Shown piece after piece: positions 50,734 through 58,624 of a DNA stretch of 64,000 bases. The stretch spans positions 1 through 64,000 of the forward strand of contig DATIWF010000141.1 in assembly GCA_035519535.1 (NCBI GenBank). Reading direction: 5' to 3'. The number at the start of each line of letters is the position of its first letter. Position 1 is the first letter of the stretch. Below the pieces are notes generated by a model. The model ran no database searches. It was not told the origin of the DNA and saw only the letters and a list, made by a program, of their open reading frames with translations. The position numbers were made by a program, and so were the translations under genes. Source of the DNA: DATEGZ01 sp035519535 (lineage in GTDB: Bacteria > Acidobacteriota > Vicinamibacteria > Vicinamibacterales > SCN-69-37).

Positions 50734-51858
50734 TTACCAGATCCTGCCCCTGGCGGCGACCGGCCACGTGTCGACGATCGTCGTGCCCTCGACGACCAGG
50801 AGCTCGTTCATGAGATTCGTCACCGTGCAGGCGTGATTGGGGAGGATGAGGACGCGGTCGCCCGGCTCGAGCGGGCAGTCGGCCGGCACGCGCGCGGTGG
50901 CATGTTCCTCCGAGAGCCGCTCGAGGACGATCGCCCGATCGACCGCGGGCGCCTGCACGTCGCGGAACACGAGCCCGTGGCCGACGTGCGCGCCGAAGCC
51001 GCGGATGCCGTCGTTGGTGAGCGTCTTGCTGCCGGCGTCGAAGATCACGCGCGTCGCGGCCGGCCGGCTGACGACGGTCGAGACGATCCAGAGCGCGCAG
51101 TCGTCGAGTGACGCCGCGCCGAGCGCAGCCTGCGTGCGGTCGAAGAAGACATAGTTGCCGGGCCGCATCTCGGTGACGCCGTGCTGGCGGGTGATGAACC
51201 GCGCCGTCGGCGTCGCGCCGACCGAGATCTCCTGAACCTCCGCGCCGGCGTCGCGCAGGCGGCCCGCGAGCGACCGCAGGATCTCGATCTCGCGCGCGGC
51301 GATTCCGGCCAGCTCGTCCTCCGACGACGCGTGGTAGCCGTGGCCCGCGTGGCTGAGGAGGCCCAGCAGCCGCACGCCCGCAAGATCCCCGATCGCGCGA
51401 ATCCGATCGATGACCGTCGGCGAGTCGGGATCGACGCCGCACCGGTGGAACCCGACGTCGACCTTGACCAGCACGTCGAGACGGCGCCTCGCCCGCGTCA
51501 TCGCCGCGGACCACTCGGCCGCGACGTCGTCGCTGTCCACGATGATCGACAGGCGCACGCCCTTGTCGAGGAGCGCCACGACCCGCCCGGCGTTCGACGG
51601 GTTGATCGGATACGGCAGCCGGATGTCGGTGATGCCGGCGTCGGCGAACACTTCGGCCTCGCCGAGCTTCGCGCAGCAGATGCCGACGGCGCCCGCGTCG
51701 ATCTGCATGCGCGCGATCGCCGGGCTCTTGTGTGTCTTCGCGTGCGGCCGCAGCCGGACGCCCGCACTGGTCGCGAGCGACTGCATCGCCGCGATGTTGT
51801 GCTCGAGGCGCGCCCGATCGATGAATGCGCGGGGAGTGGGGATCGAGAGTAGATCCAT
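50734..51858 (-). CDS. D-threonine aldolase/D-serine dehydratase-like PLP enzyme (DSD1 family)
   Basis: The 374-residue fold-type III PLP enzyme has the PLP lysine in RPHAKTHKSP (Lys41). Its metal-site pair HxC is in LPNHACTVTNL (His342, Cys344), as in D-serine dehydratase and D-threonine aldolase. DTA makes glycine and acetaldehyde from D-threonine; DSD makes pyruvate and ammonia. The sequence alone does not decide. The start at ATG 51858 is chosen because the extra upstream codons are repeat-derived. It precedes the BMC-H gene, which would suit an aldehyde-producing reaction. Confidence 0.88.
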   Translation of the reverse strand: MDLLSIPTPRAFIDRARLEHNIAAMQSLATSAGVRLRPHAKTHKSPAIARMQIDAGAVGICCAKLGEAEVFADAGITDIRLPYPINPSNAGRVVALLDKGVRLSIIVDSDDVAAEWSAAMTRARRRLDVLVKVDVGFHRCGVDPDSPTVIDRIRAIGDLAGVRLLGLLSHAGHGYHASSEDELAGIAAREIEILRSLAGRLRDAGAEVQEISVGATPTARFITRQHGVTEMRPGNYVFFDRTQAALGAASLDDCALWIVSTVVSRPAATRVIFDAGSKTLTNDGIRGFGAHVGHGLVFRDVQAPAVDRAIVLERLSEEHATARVPADCPLEPGDRVLILPNHACTVTNLMNELLVVEGTTIVDTWPVAARGRIW

Positions 51859-51883
51859 GTCGAGGTTCCCAGGGGATCCTATA

Positions 51884-51948
51884 GGGTTCCCGAGGGGTTC
51901 CTGGAGGTTCTCACACAAGCGAACCTCATAGGAACCCCGGAGGAATCC
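51884..51948. repeat. Imperfect hairpin with GGTTCC-type repeats
   Basis: GGGGTTCC (51894-51901) and GAGGTTC (51904-51910) pair with GAACCTC (51921-51927) and GGAACCCC (51931-51938) around a 10-base loop, and outer bases pair partly. Further GGAACCC/GGTTCT copies follow to 51989. It lies between the DUF1501 gene and the PLP-enzyme gene, both leftward, and could act as a terminator or mobile repeat. Confidence 0.6.
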
Positions 51949-51973
51949 CGCGGGAGCCTCCGTGGAACCCCGT

Positions 51974-53209
51974 CTAGGTTCTCAGGAACCCGATCGGTCC
52001 CTTGTAGGTGTACCCCGGGAAGATCGGCGAGACGTCCTTCGCGCCGAGGTGACCCGCCACGAGATCGGCGAACACGTTGCGGAAGTCCGTCGTGATCGCG
52101 AGGTCGCGTCCTTCCCAGCGCTGATCGACGGCGAGGCCCGGCCACTTGCCGTAGACCTTGCCGCCCTTGACGGGCCCGCCGAAGATCATCATCGCGTTGC
52201 CGTGGCCGTGGTCCGTGCCGCGGTTGCCGTTCTCGTTCACCGCGCGCCCGAACTCCGACATCGTCACGACGACGACGTCGGCCATGCGATCGCCGAGGTC
52301 GGTGTTGAAGGCCGCGAGGCCCTTGGCGAAGTCGTCGAGCCGGTTGGCGAGCTGCCCGGTCGAGTTGCCCTGCTGGACGTGCGTGTCCCAGCCGGAGAGC
52401 TCGGTGAACGCGACCTCGAGGCCGAGATCGGACTTCACGAGCTGGGCGATTTGCCGCATGGCGTCGCCGAAGCCCGACCGCGGGTAGTCGGCGCCGTTTG
52501 CGGGCGCGTAGCTGTTCGGGTCGCTGTTCTTCAGCATCTTGACGGCGTCGAACGCCTCCTTGCCCGCGGGGGCGAGGAGCGAGTCGGCCGCCGCGGCGTA
52601 CTGCGCCTCGAACGTGGACTCCATGCTGTCGGTCGCGCGGCCGGCGTGCACGCCGAACTGGTTCAGCTGGTTGATCGCGAGGGCCGGCGCCACGCCCTGC
52701 AGCGTGCGCGGGAGCTGCGTCGCCAGCGCGACCGCGCGGAACGGGCTCGCGTTCTCGTGCTCCTTCTGATGCAGGTACCGGTTGAGCCACCCGTCGCGCG
52801 TGCTCTTCACGCCAGGCGTCGCGCTTTCCATGTAATCCTGCGCGTCGAAGTGCGAGCGCGTTTCGTCGGGCGATCCGCAGGCGTGCACGACCGCCATCTC
52901 GTTGCGGTGGAAGATGTCCGCGAGCGGCGCCATGCGTGGATGCAGGCCGAAGAACCCGTCCAGATCGACGGCCCCTTCGTTCTCGTGCGGCCGCGGAATC
53001 GCGATCGACGGGCGCGACTGGTAGTACGCCTTGTCGCCGTACGGCACGACCATGTTCAGGCCGTCCACGGCGCCGCGCTGGAAGATCGCGACGAGCACCT
53101 TCTTGCGGGCCTCGGCGGCCTTCGCCGTGCGGGCGATGAACGCCGGCGCGAACCCGAGGCTCACGAGTGCGAGACTGCCGCCCTTGAGAAAGACTCGACG
53201 CGTCATCAT
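51974..53209 (-). CDS. DUF1501-family exported protein
   Basis: The 411-residue protein has a Tat-type signal (MTRRVFLKGGSLALVSLGF). The sulfatase/alkaline-phosphatase-like fold of DUF1501 shows AIFQRGAVDGLNMVVPYGD, SGWDTHVQQG, TMSEFGRAVNENGNRGTDHG and HGNAMMIFGGPVKGG. The Asp and His residues in these segments may bind metal. DUF1501 genes are regularly paired with DUF1800 genes, as here (stop of that gene 95 bases upstream). Function is unproven. AGGAG precedes the first of two ATGs. Confidence 0.9.
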   Translation of the reverse strand: MMTRRVFLKGGSLALVSLGFAPAFIARTAKAAEARKKVLVAIFQRGAVDGLNMVVPYGDKAYYQSRPSIAIPRPHENEGAVDLDGFFGLHPRMAPLADIFHRNEMAVVHACGSPDETRSHFDAQDYMESATPGVKSTRDGWLNRYLHQKEHENASPFRAVALATQLPRTLQGVAPALAINQLNQFGVHAGRATDSMESTFEAQYAAAADSLLAPAGKEAFDAVKMLKNSDPNSYAPANGADYPRSGFGDAMRQIAQLVKSDLGLEVAFTELSGWDTHVQQGNSTGQLANRLDDFAKGLAAFNTDLGDRMADVVVVTMSEFGRAVNENGNRGTDHGHGNAMMIFGGPVKGGKVYGKWPGLAVDQRWEGRDLAITTDFRNVFADLVAGHLGAKDVSPIFPGYTYKGPIGFLRT

Positions 53210-53227
53210 GATGGCGATCTCCTGTCA

Positions 53228-53261
53228 GGCATTAGGCATCAGGCACTTGGCATTGGCATTT
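53228..53261. repeat. Heptamer tandem repeat (GGCATYA), inverse of the 41.9-kb array
   Basis: Units GGCATTA, GGCATCA, GGCACTT, GGCATT (one base short) and GGCATTT lie in tandem between the DUF1800 and DUF1501 genes. On the other strand they read TAATGCC, TGATGCC and so on, the same family as the array at 41865-41939. Confidence 0.85.
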
Positions 53262-53304
53262 GCACGCCGACACTGGGTACTCGCTGGTGCCCATGGCCGA
53301 CCGC

Positions 53305-55146
53305 TCACCGCCGCTGGAACTCCGGCGATCCCAACGTCAACGCAACCAGCTGCTGCGGCGTCTCGGCGCGCGCGAGCGTCTTGAGCGTCGCATCCGACGC
53401 CTGGCCCGCGAGCATCGCGTCCACCAGGCTCATCCGCGACTGCTCGCTCGTGTCCGGCGCGAGCGACGCCACGTCGACCTGGATCGGTCCGCGGCCAAAG
53501 CCCCCGCGCCCGCCCGGCCCGCCCAGCCGCGGTGGCGGCTGGCCGATGCGGCCGAGCCCGCCTTGCCCGCCCGGCCGTCCAGGCGGAGGCGCCGGCGTCA
53601 TCTGGCCGCTCACGAGCTGCAGCGCGAAGTTCATGCGGCTGAGGAGCGCGCCCGTGTTCACCCACGCGTCGGCGGTCATGCTGTAGCCGGTTGGCGGCAC
53701 GCAGCCATAGAGCGGCATGCCGAGCTGGCGCAGCTCGGCGATGAGCGGCTGCGGGTTGATCACCTTGGCGTCCGTCGCGCGCACGGCCGACACGACGAAC
53801 TCGAGCGGCGTCTTCACCTTCGCGCGATACGCATCGTCTGCGAAGAACTCCGGCGACGTGATGATCGTGCGGACGACCTCGCGCAGGTCGCCCTTCGTGT
53901 CGAGGAAGCGCTTGGCCGCGCGATCGACGAGCGACGCGGGCGGCTCGTCGGCGACGAAGCGCTGCGCCAGCTCGTAGGCGATGTGGTGCGCCGTGGACGG
54001 ATGCTTCGCGAGGATGTCGAGCACGCGCTCGCCCTCGTCCTGGCCGCCGCCGGCGGGGAAGTGCACGCCGAGGATCGTCTTCTCGCCCGTGTCGTGCATC
54101 TGCGGCCGGAACACGAACCCGCCGCCCTGCTGCGGCCGGTCGATCGTCCAGCCGGTGAACGCGCGCGCGACCTGGACGACGTCCTGCTGCGTGTAGCCGC
54201 CGTCGACGCCGAGCGTGTGCAGCTCCATCAGCTCGCGGCCGTAGTTCTCGTTCAAGCCCTTCGGCATGTTCTTCTTCGCGGCCTCGAGCCGCGACAGGAG
54301 CTGCTGCTTCTGCGACGGCGTCACGCGCGCGCTGTTGAGGCGCCGCTGCATCTCGGGCGTGATGAGCGAGGGAGCGTTCGGCGCGGTGCTCTGCCAGTTG
54401 TCCAGATAGAAGAGCATCGCGGGGCTGTGCGCCGTCGCGCCGAGCAATTCGCGGAAGCTGCCGAACACGTGCGGCCGGATCACGTCGCGCTCGTACTCCG
54501 TGAGGTACTGGCGGACCTGGCCCTTGCCGACGAACACGTTGAAATGGTTGAACCAGAAGTCCGTGAGGACTTCCTGCAGCTGACGATCCGAGTCCACCGC
54601 GCGCAGCATGCGCGAGGCCATCAGCTCGTTCATCACGCTCTGCTGCGCCTGCTGCACCTGACGCACTTCCGGCGGCAGCGGCGGCGGCGCGGCCGGCTTG
54701 GCGGCGGTCTCGTCGGCCATCGACGGATCGCCGGCCTTCGGATCCGACTTGGCCGCCTTCTCCTGCGCCTTCGCCTGCTTGACTTGCGCGTCGCGCCGCA
54801 GCTCGAGCGCCGGCAGGTAGTACTTGTCCGCGAGCTCGCGCGAGCTCATCTTCAGCGTCGTGAAATCCTGCAGGCGCGCGTCGATCTCCGGATCGGCGAT
54901 CCGCTCGGGATGAAGCTGCTGATCGATGTACGCCGTGAGGCCCATCTTCTCCACGCGCTCCACGTCGCCCGGCCGCGGGCCGAACGTGATGCGATCCAGG
55001 ACGTGCGCCACGGTACGCGCGTCGGTCTTCGCGGGGACCGCGAGCTCACGCTGCGCGGCGACCGGGAACGAGAGGACGCTGACAAGCGCGGCGGCCGCGG
55101 CGACGGCTACCAGCGGCCAGGGGGAGGCTGGGCGGGGAAGCGTCAT
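53305..55146 (-). CDS. DUF1800-family exported protein
   Basis: The 613-residue protein has an N-terminal signal segment (about 9-31, ending FPVAAQ). It shows the DUF1800 motifs HVLDRITFGPRPGDVERVEKMGL, DFWFNHFNVFVGKG, ENYGRELMELHTLGVDGGYT and ARAFTGWTID. A Gly/Pro-rich insert (PPPGRPGGQGGLG, about 525-560) is present near the C-terminus. With DUF1501 it forms a conserved two-gene pair of unknown envelope function. TCTAAT lies 5 bases before the ATG, with no ribosome site. Confidence 0.9.
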   Translation of the reverse strand: MTLPRPASPWPLVAVAAAAALVSVLSFPVAAQRELAVPAKTDARTVAHVLDRITFGPRPGDVERVEKMGLTAYIDQQLHPERIADPEIDARLQDFTTLKMSSRELADKYYLPALELRRDAQVKQAKAQEKAAKSDPKAGDPSMADETAAKPAAPPPLPPEVRQVQQAQQSVMNELMASRMLRAVDSDRQLQEVLTDFWFNHFNVFVGKGQVRQYLTEYERDVIRPHVFGSFRELLGATAHSPAMLFYLDNWQSTAPNAPSLITPEMQRRLNSARVTPSQKQQLLSRLEAAKKNMPKGLNENYGRELMELHTLGVDGGYTQQDVVQVARAFTGWTIDRPQQGGGFVFRPQMHDTGEKTILGVHFPAGGGQDEGERVLDILAKHPSTAHHIAYELAQRFVADEPPASLVDRAAKRFLDTKGDLREVVRTIITSPEFFADDAYRAKVKTPLEFVVSAVRATDAKVINPQPLIAELRQLGMPLYGCVPPTGYSMTADAWVNTGALLSRMNFALQLVSGQMTPAPPPGRPGGQGGLGRIGQPPPRLGGPGGRGGFGRGPIQVDVASLAPDTSEQSRMSLVDAMLAGQASDATLKTLARAETPQQLVALTLGSPEFQRR

Positions 55147-55215
55147 ACTGCATTAGACCTGTACGGTGAACAAAGGGAAAAGGCCTTGTAAACGAGGCCG
55201 GAGGGCGGGGCCCGG

Positions 55216-56166
55216 ATGCGGCTGGTGACGGCGGAGGGTCGGGTGCTCGGGGAGATTCTGGACGGCACCTATCCGATTTGGGGGGAAGGACTTAGCCGCG
55301 AGGCCTACGAGAAATGGAATCGGGCCCAGGGCGAGACCGCCTGGGGCCGGTCGAACCTGCGCCGAGTCGCGCTCGCCGGCGACGGCCGCGTGCTGGCGAG
55401 CGCCAAGGAGTACCGGCTCCAGGCCTGGATCGGCGGCCGGCTCGAGCCCGTGCTCGGGATCGGCGCCGTGTTCACGCCGCCGGCAGGGCGCGGGCAGGGC
55501 CACGCGCGCGCGCTCATCGAGGGGATGCTGGCCGAAGCGTCCGCGCGCGGCTGCAGGACCGCGCTGCTGTTCTCGGAGATCGGCGCCGCGTACTACGAGC
55601 GGCTTGGATTCCGCGTCGTGCTGCAGCGCGTGCCGACGATCGAGGTCGGCGGCCGGCCGGGCGCGCCGGCCGCGCTCGTGCGGGTCGGCGACGACCGCGA
55701 TTTCCCCGCGATGGCCGAGATCGCCGCGCGCGCGCGCCAGGGCGCCGCGTTCGCGCTCGATCGCCCCGCCGATCACATCGCCTTTTTTCTGACGCGCCGG
55801 CGCCTGCTCGCCGGTCTTGGTCCCCCGGGTCTGCGCGCGGTCGAGTTCTTCGTGACCGAGGAGGCCTACCGCGCCGTCGCGTACGTCGTCCTCACGCGCG
55901 GACCGCACGGACTCTTTCTGGAGGACTGCGGCGACTGCGATCCGACCGGTGCGCGCGTCGGCGCGATGCTGCAGGTGCTCGCGGCCCGCGCGCCGGCGGA
56001 AGGGCCGATGCGGTTTCGCGCGCTGCTGCCCGCGGGCTTCCTGCCGCCGCAGTGGCGCGTCGTCTCGGAAACCGGCGCCGACGAGATCATGATGGTGCGA
56101 TCGACAGGCGAAAATTCGTCGATCCCCGCGGGCCAGACCATCTACCCGCATCTCGACGTCTTTTAG
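55216..56166 (+). CDS. GNAT-family N-acetyltransferase
   Basis: The 316-residue protein has a GNAT core in its first half: GIGAVFTPPAGRGQGHARALIEGMLAEA is the acetyl-CoA-binding motif A, followed by FSEIGAAYYERLGFR. The C-terminal half is a second, weaker domain, as in two-domain Eis-like or mycothiol-synthase-like acetyltransferases. The acceptor is unknown. GGAGGG lies upstream of the ATG. It is divergent from the DUF1800 gene. Confidence 0.87.
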   Translation: MRLVTAEGRVLGEILDGTYPIWGEGLSREAYEKWNRAQGETAWGRSNLRRVALAGDGRVLASAKEYRLQAWIGGRLEPVLGIGAVFTPPAGRGQGHARALIEGMLAEASARGCRTALLFSEIGAAYYERLGFRVVLQRVPTIEVGGRPGAPAALVRVGDDRDFPAMAEIAARARQGAAFALDRPADHIAFFLTRRRLLAGLGPPGLRAVEFFVTEEAYRAVAYVVLTRGPHGLFLEDCGDCDPTGARVGAMLQVLAARAPAEGPMRFRALLPAGFLPPQWRVVSETGADEIMMVRSTGENSSIPAGQTIYPHLDVF

Positions 56167-56204
56167 AGAAGACCCCGACTCCCCAGACAACAGAGGAGGC
56201 CGTC

Positions 56205-57026
56205 ATGTTGAAGATGACGTACGCGGCAAGCGTGCTGCTTGTCGCTGCCGGCGCTGTCGGCTGCAGTCGCGGCGTCGACGTCGACAAAATTCCAGTAGGT
56301 GCGGACGTGCAGGTGACACGGCAGGACGGCGGCGTCGTGTCCGGCAAGCTCGCCGCGAAAGGCGACACGGACCTGACCGTCGACACCGGCGCGGAGCCGC
56401 GGTCAGTGGCGCGCGCAGAGATCGCCGACGTCCAGGTCGTGACCGACGGCAACCCGGCGCCGCTGCCGGCGATCGCGAAGTTCCGCGAGGTGACCGTGCC
56501 CGCGAACACGCGGCTTGAGGTCCGGCTCGAAAGCACCGTCAGCTCGGAGACGAGCCGCGTGGAGGATCCCGTCACCGCCACGCTCGTCAGCCCCGTCGTC
56601 ATCGGCGACCACGACGCGCTGCCCGATGGTTCCGAGGTGCGCGGCGATGTCGTGTCGGTTCAGCCGGCGGGCAAGGTGTCTGGTCGCGCCAGCATCGAGA
56701 TGCGGTTTCGCGAGCTGACCGCGCGCGGACGCGAGTATCCCATCGCCGCGGAGATCGATCGTGTGGCGCCCGCGACGAAGGGTGAGGACGCGAAGAAGAT
56801 CGGGATCCCCGCGGCGGCCGGCGCGGTGCTGGGCGCCATCGTCGGTGGCGGCACGGGCGCGGCGATCGGCACGGCCATCGGGGCGGGCGGCGGGACGGCG
56901 GTCGTGCTCTCGACGCCCGGCAAGCCGGTGACCCTCGAGCGCGGACACATGATGACGCTCGTGCTTCGAAAGAGCGTCGAGGTGAGAGTACCGGTGCGCT
57001 CGACTTCAGACGAGGACGTCAAGTAG
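56205..57026 (+). CDS. Glycine-zipper lipoprotein, paralog of the 30.9-kb protein
   Basis: The 273-residue protein has a lipoprotein signal with lipobox GAVGC (Cys20). A small beta domain follows (VQVTRQDGGVVSGKLAAKGD). A second domain begins EVTVPANTRLEVRLESTVSS, parallel to VPENSVVGIHLDTMVSSDT of the protein at 30892-31872. A glycine zipper (AAGAVLGAIVGGGTGAAIGT) is shared. AGAGGAGG precedes the ATG. It is probably an envelope protein; its function is unknown. Confidence 0.72.
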   Translation: MLKMTYAASVLLVAAGAVGCSRGVDVDKIPVGADVQVTRQDGGVVSGKLAAKGDTDLTVDTGAEPRSVARAEIADVQVVTDGNPAPLPAIAKFREVTVPANTRLEVRLESTVSSETSRVEDPVTATLVSPVVIGDHDALPDGSEVRGDVVSVQPAGKVSGRASIEMRFRELTARGREYPIAAEIDRVAPATKGEDAKKIGIPAAAGAVLGAIVGGGTGAAIGTAIGAGGGTAVVLSTPGKPVTLERGHMMTLVLRKSVEVRVPVRSTSDEDVK

Positions 57027-57033
57027 GACTGCT

Positions 57034-57061
57034 CACTTCTGGCTTCTAACTGCTGACTTCC
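57034..57061. repeat. Short imperfect heptamer repeat
   Basis: Units CACTTCT, GGCTTCT, AACTGCT and GACTTCC lie in tandem across the 19-base gap and the end of the next gene. The phrase ACTTCTGGCTT also occurs in the gap at 6101-6111, at another convergent gene pair. Confidence 0.5.
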
Positions 57062-58620
57062 TTCTCGACCACCCTGGCGGCGAGCCAGCCCGACAAGCCC
57101 GTGAGGCCGCCGCCGGGGTGGGTGCCGGCGCTCGCGAGGTAGAGCCCCCGGACGGGCGTGCGGTACTGCGACCAGCCGAGGAGCGGCCTGGCGATCCACG
57201 ACTGGTCGAGCGTCGGCTCGCCGTGGAAGATGTGGCCGCCCGATGAGCCGAGGTCGCGCTCGAAATCCTCAGGCGTGAGGATCTGGCGGCCGAGAACGAG
57301 CTTGTCGAGCCCGGGGGCGTGCGGTTCGAGGACGCCGAGCACGGTCCGGTAGAGCGCGTCGCGCTCGGTGCGCCACTCGGCGCCACGCAGGTGCCGCGGC
57401 GCGAAGTGGACGTAGATCGACATCACGTGCCGCTCTTCGGGCGCGAGCGATCGGTCGAGGACGCTCGGCACGGCGAGCTCGAGCCACGGCGCGGGAGACG
57501 CCTGGCCGTACTTGGCGGCGTCGAACGCGCGTTCGATGTAGTCCACGTCGGGCGCGACGAGAAACCGCCCGCGCAGCGGTATCGCGTCGCCATGCAGGCC
57601 CGGGAAGACCGGCAGGCCCGACAGCGCGAGGTTGATCTTCGCCGTCACGCCGCGCGCCCGGACGTCCGCCATGCGGCTCCGGAATCGCACCGGCAGCTCC
57701 GCCGGATCCACGAGATCGAGCATCGCGCGGCGCGGATCGATCGCCGCGATCACCGCGCGCGCGTCGATCGTCTGGCCATTGTCGAGCTCGACGCCCGTGG
57801 CGCGCCCGTCCTTCACGATCACGCGCGTCACGCGGATCCCCGACAGCACCTGCGCGCCGGCCTGGCCCGCTTTCGTGACGAGCGCCTTGGCCACCGCGCC
57901 CGGCCCGCCCCTGGCCGTCATGCCGCCGCCGACCGGCAGCGGGTCCTCCGCGAGCCGTTGCAGCAGCATCGCGCCTGTGCCCGCGGACCAGGGACCCGCG
58001 AAGCTGCCGAACACCGCGCGCGCGCACAGCGCGGCCAGCAGGAGATCGTTCTCGAACCACTCACCCGCGAGATCGGCGACGGCCATCGGCAACCAGCGCG
58101 TCAGCCGGGCCAGATCGCGGCGCCCGAGTGCGCGGGCCTTGCGGCCGACGCCCAGCAGCGGCCACCAGTCGCGCGGCCTGACGTCGTCGATCGACGGCAG
58201 CGGCTGATGCCCGAGCGCGGCGATGACGCCGGCGATGCGTTGCGTCGTGTGGAGAAAGTCGCGCCAGCGCGACGCGTCCCCGGGTGAGAGCTGGTTGATC
58301 GCGGCCGCGGTGAGCACGGGGTCGCGATGAAAGACGAGCGTGCGGCCGTCCGGCCCGAGCGACGTCAGCGCCGGGTCGGGCATGATGAACTCGATCCCGG
58401 CGCGGTCGAGGTGCAGGGCGCGCAGGACGCGCGGGTCGATCGGGCCGAGCGAATGACTGAACATCGGCGCGCGGAAACCCTCGCCGATCTCGGCGGTCGC
58501 CGTGGCGCCGCCGATATCCGGCCGCTGGTCCACGATCACGGTCGACAGGCGGCGCTGCGACAGCCACGCCGCCGCCACCAGCCCGTTCAGTCCGCCGCCG
58601 ATGACGATGACGTCGCGCAT
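57046..58620 (-). CDS. Phytoene-dehydrogenase-like FAD oxidoreductase 1
   Basis: The 524-residue flavoprotein begins MRDVIVIGGGLNGLVAAAWL, the FAD Rossmann motif, with VIVDQRPDIGGATATAE following. The C-terminal FHGEPTLDQSWIARPLLGWS and YRTPVRGLYLASAGTHPGGG are typical of the CrtI/PYROXD2-like family. No carotenoid-synthesis gene is adjacent, so the substrate is unknown. It lies 4 bases downstream of a paralog on the same strand. Confidence 0.9.
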   Translation of the reverse strand: MRDVIVIGGGLNGLVAAAWLSQRRLSTVIVDQRPDIGGATATAEIGEGFRAPMFSHSLGPIDPRVLRALHLDRAGIEFIMPDPALTSLGPDGRTLVFHRDPVLTAAAINQLSPGDASRWRDFLHTTQRIAGVIAALGHQPLPSIDDVRPRDWWPLLGVGRKARALGRRDLARLTRWLPMAVADLAGEWFENDLLLAALCARAVFGSFAGPWSAGTGAMLLQRLAEDPLPVGGGMTARGGPGAVAKALVTKAGQAGAQVLSGIRVTRVIVKDGRATGVELDNGQTIDARAVIAAIDPRRAMLDLVDPAELPVRFRSRMADVRARGVTAKINLALSGLPVFPGLHGDAIPLRGRFLVAPDVDYIERAFDAAKYGQASPAPWLELAVPSVLDRSLAPEERHVMSIYVHFAPRHLRGAEWRTERDALYRTVLGVLEPHAPGLDKLVLGRQILTPEDFERDLGSSGGHIFHGEPTLDQSWIARPLLGWSQYRTPVRGLYLASAGTHPGGGLTGLSGWLAARVVEKEVSS

Positions 58621-58624
58621 GGCG

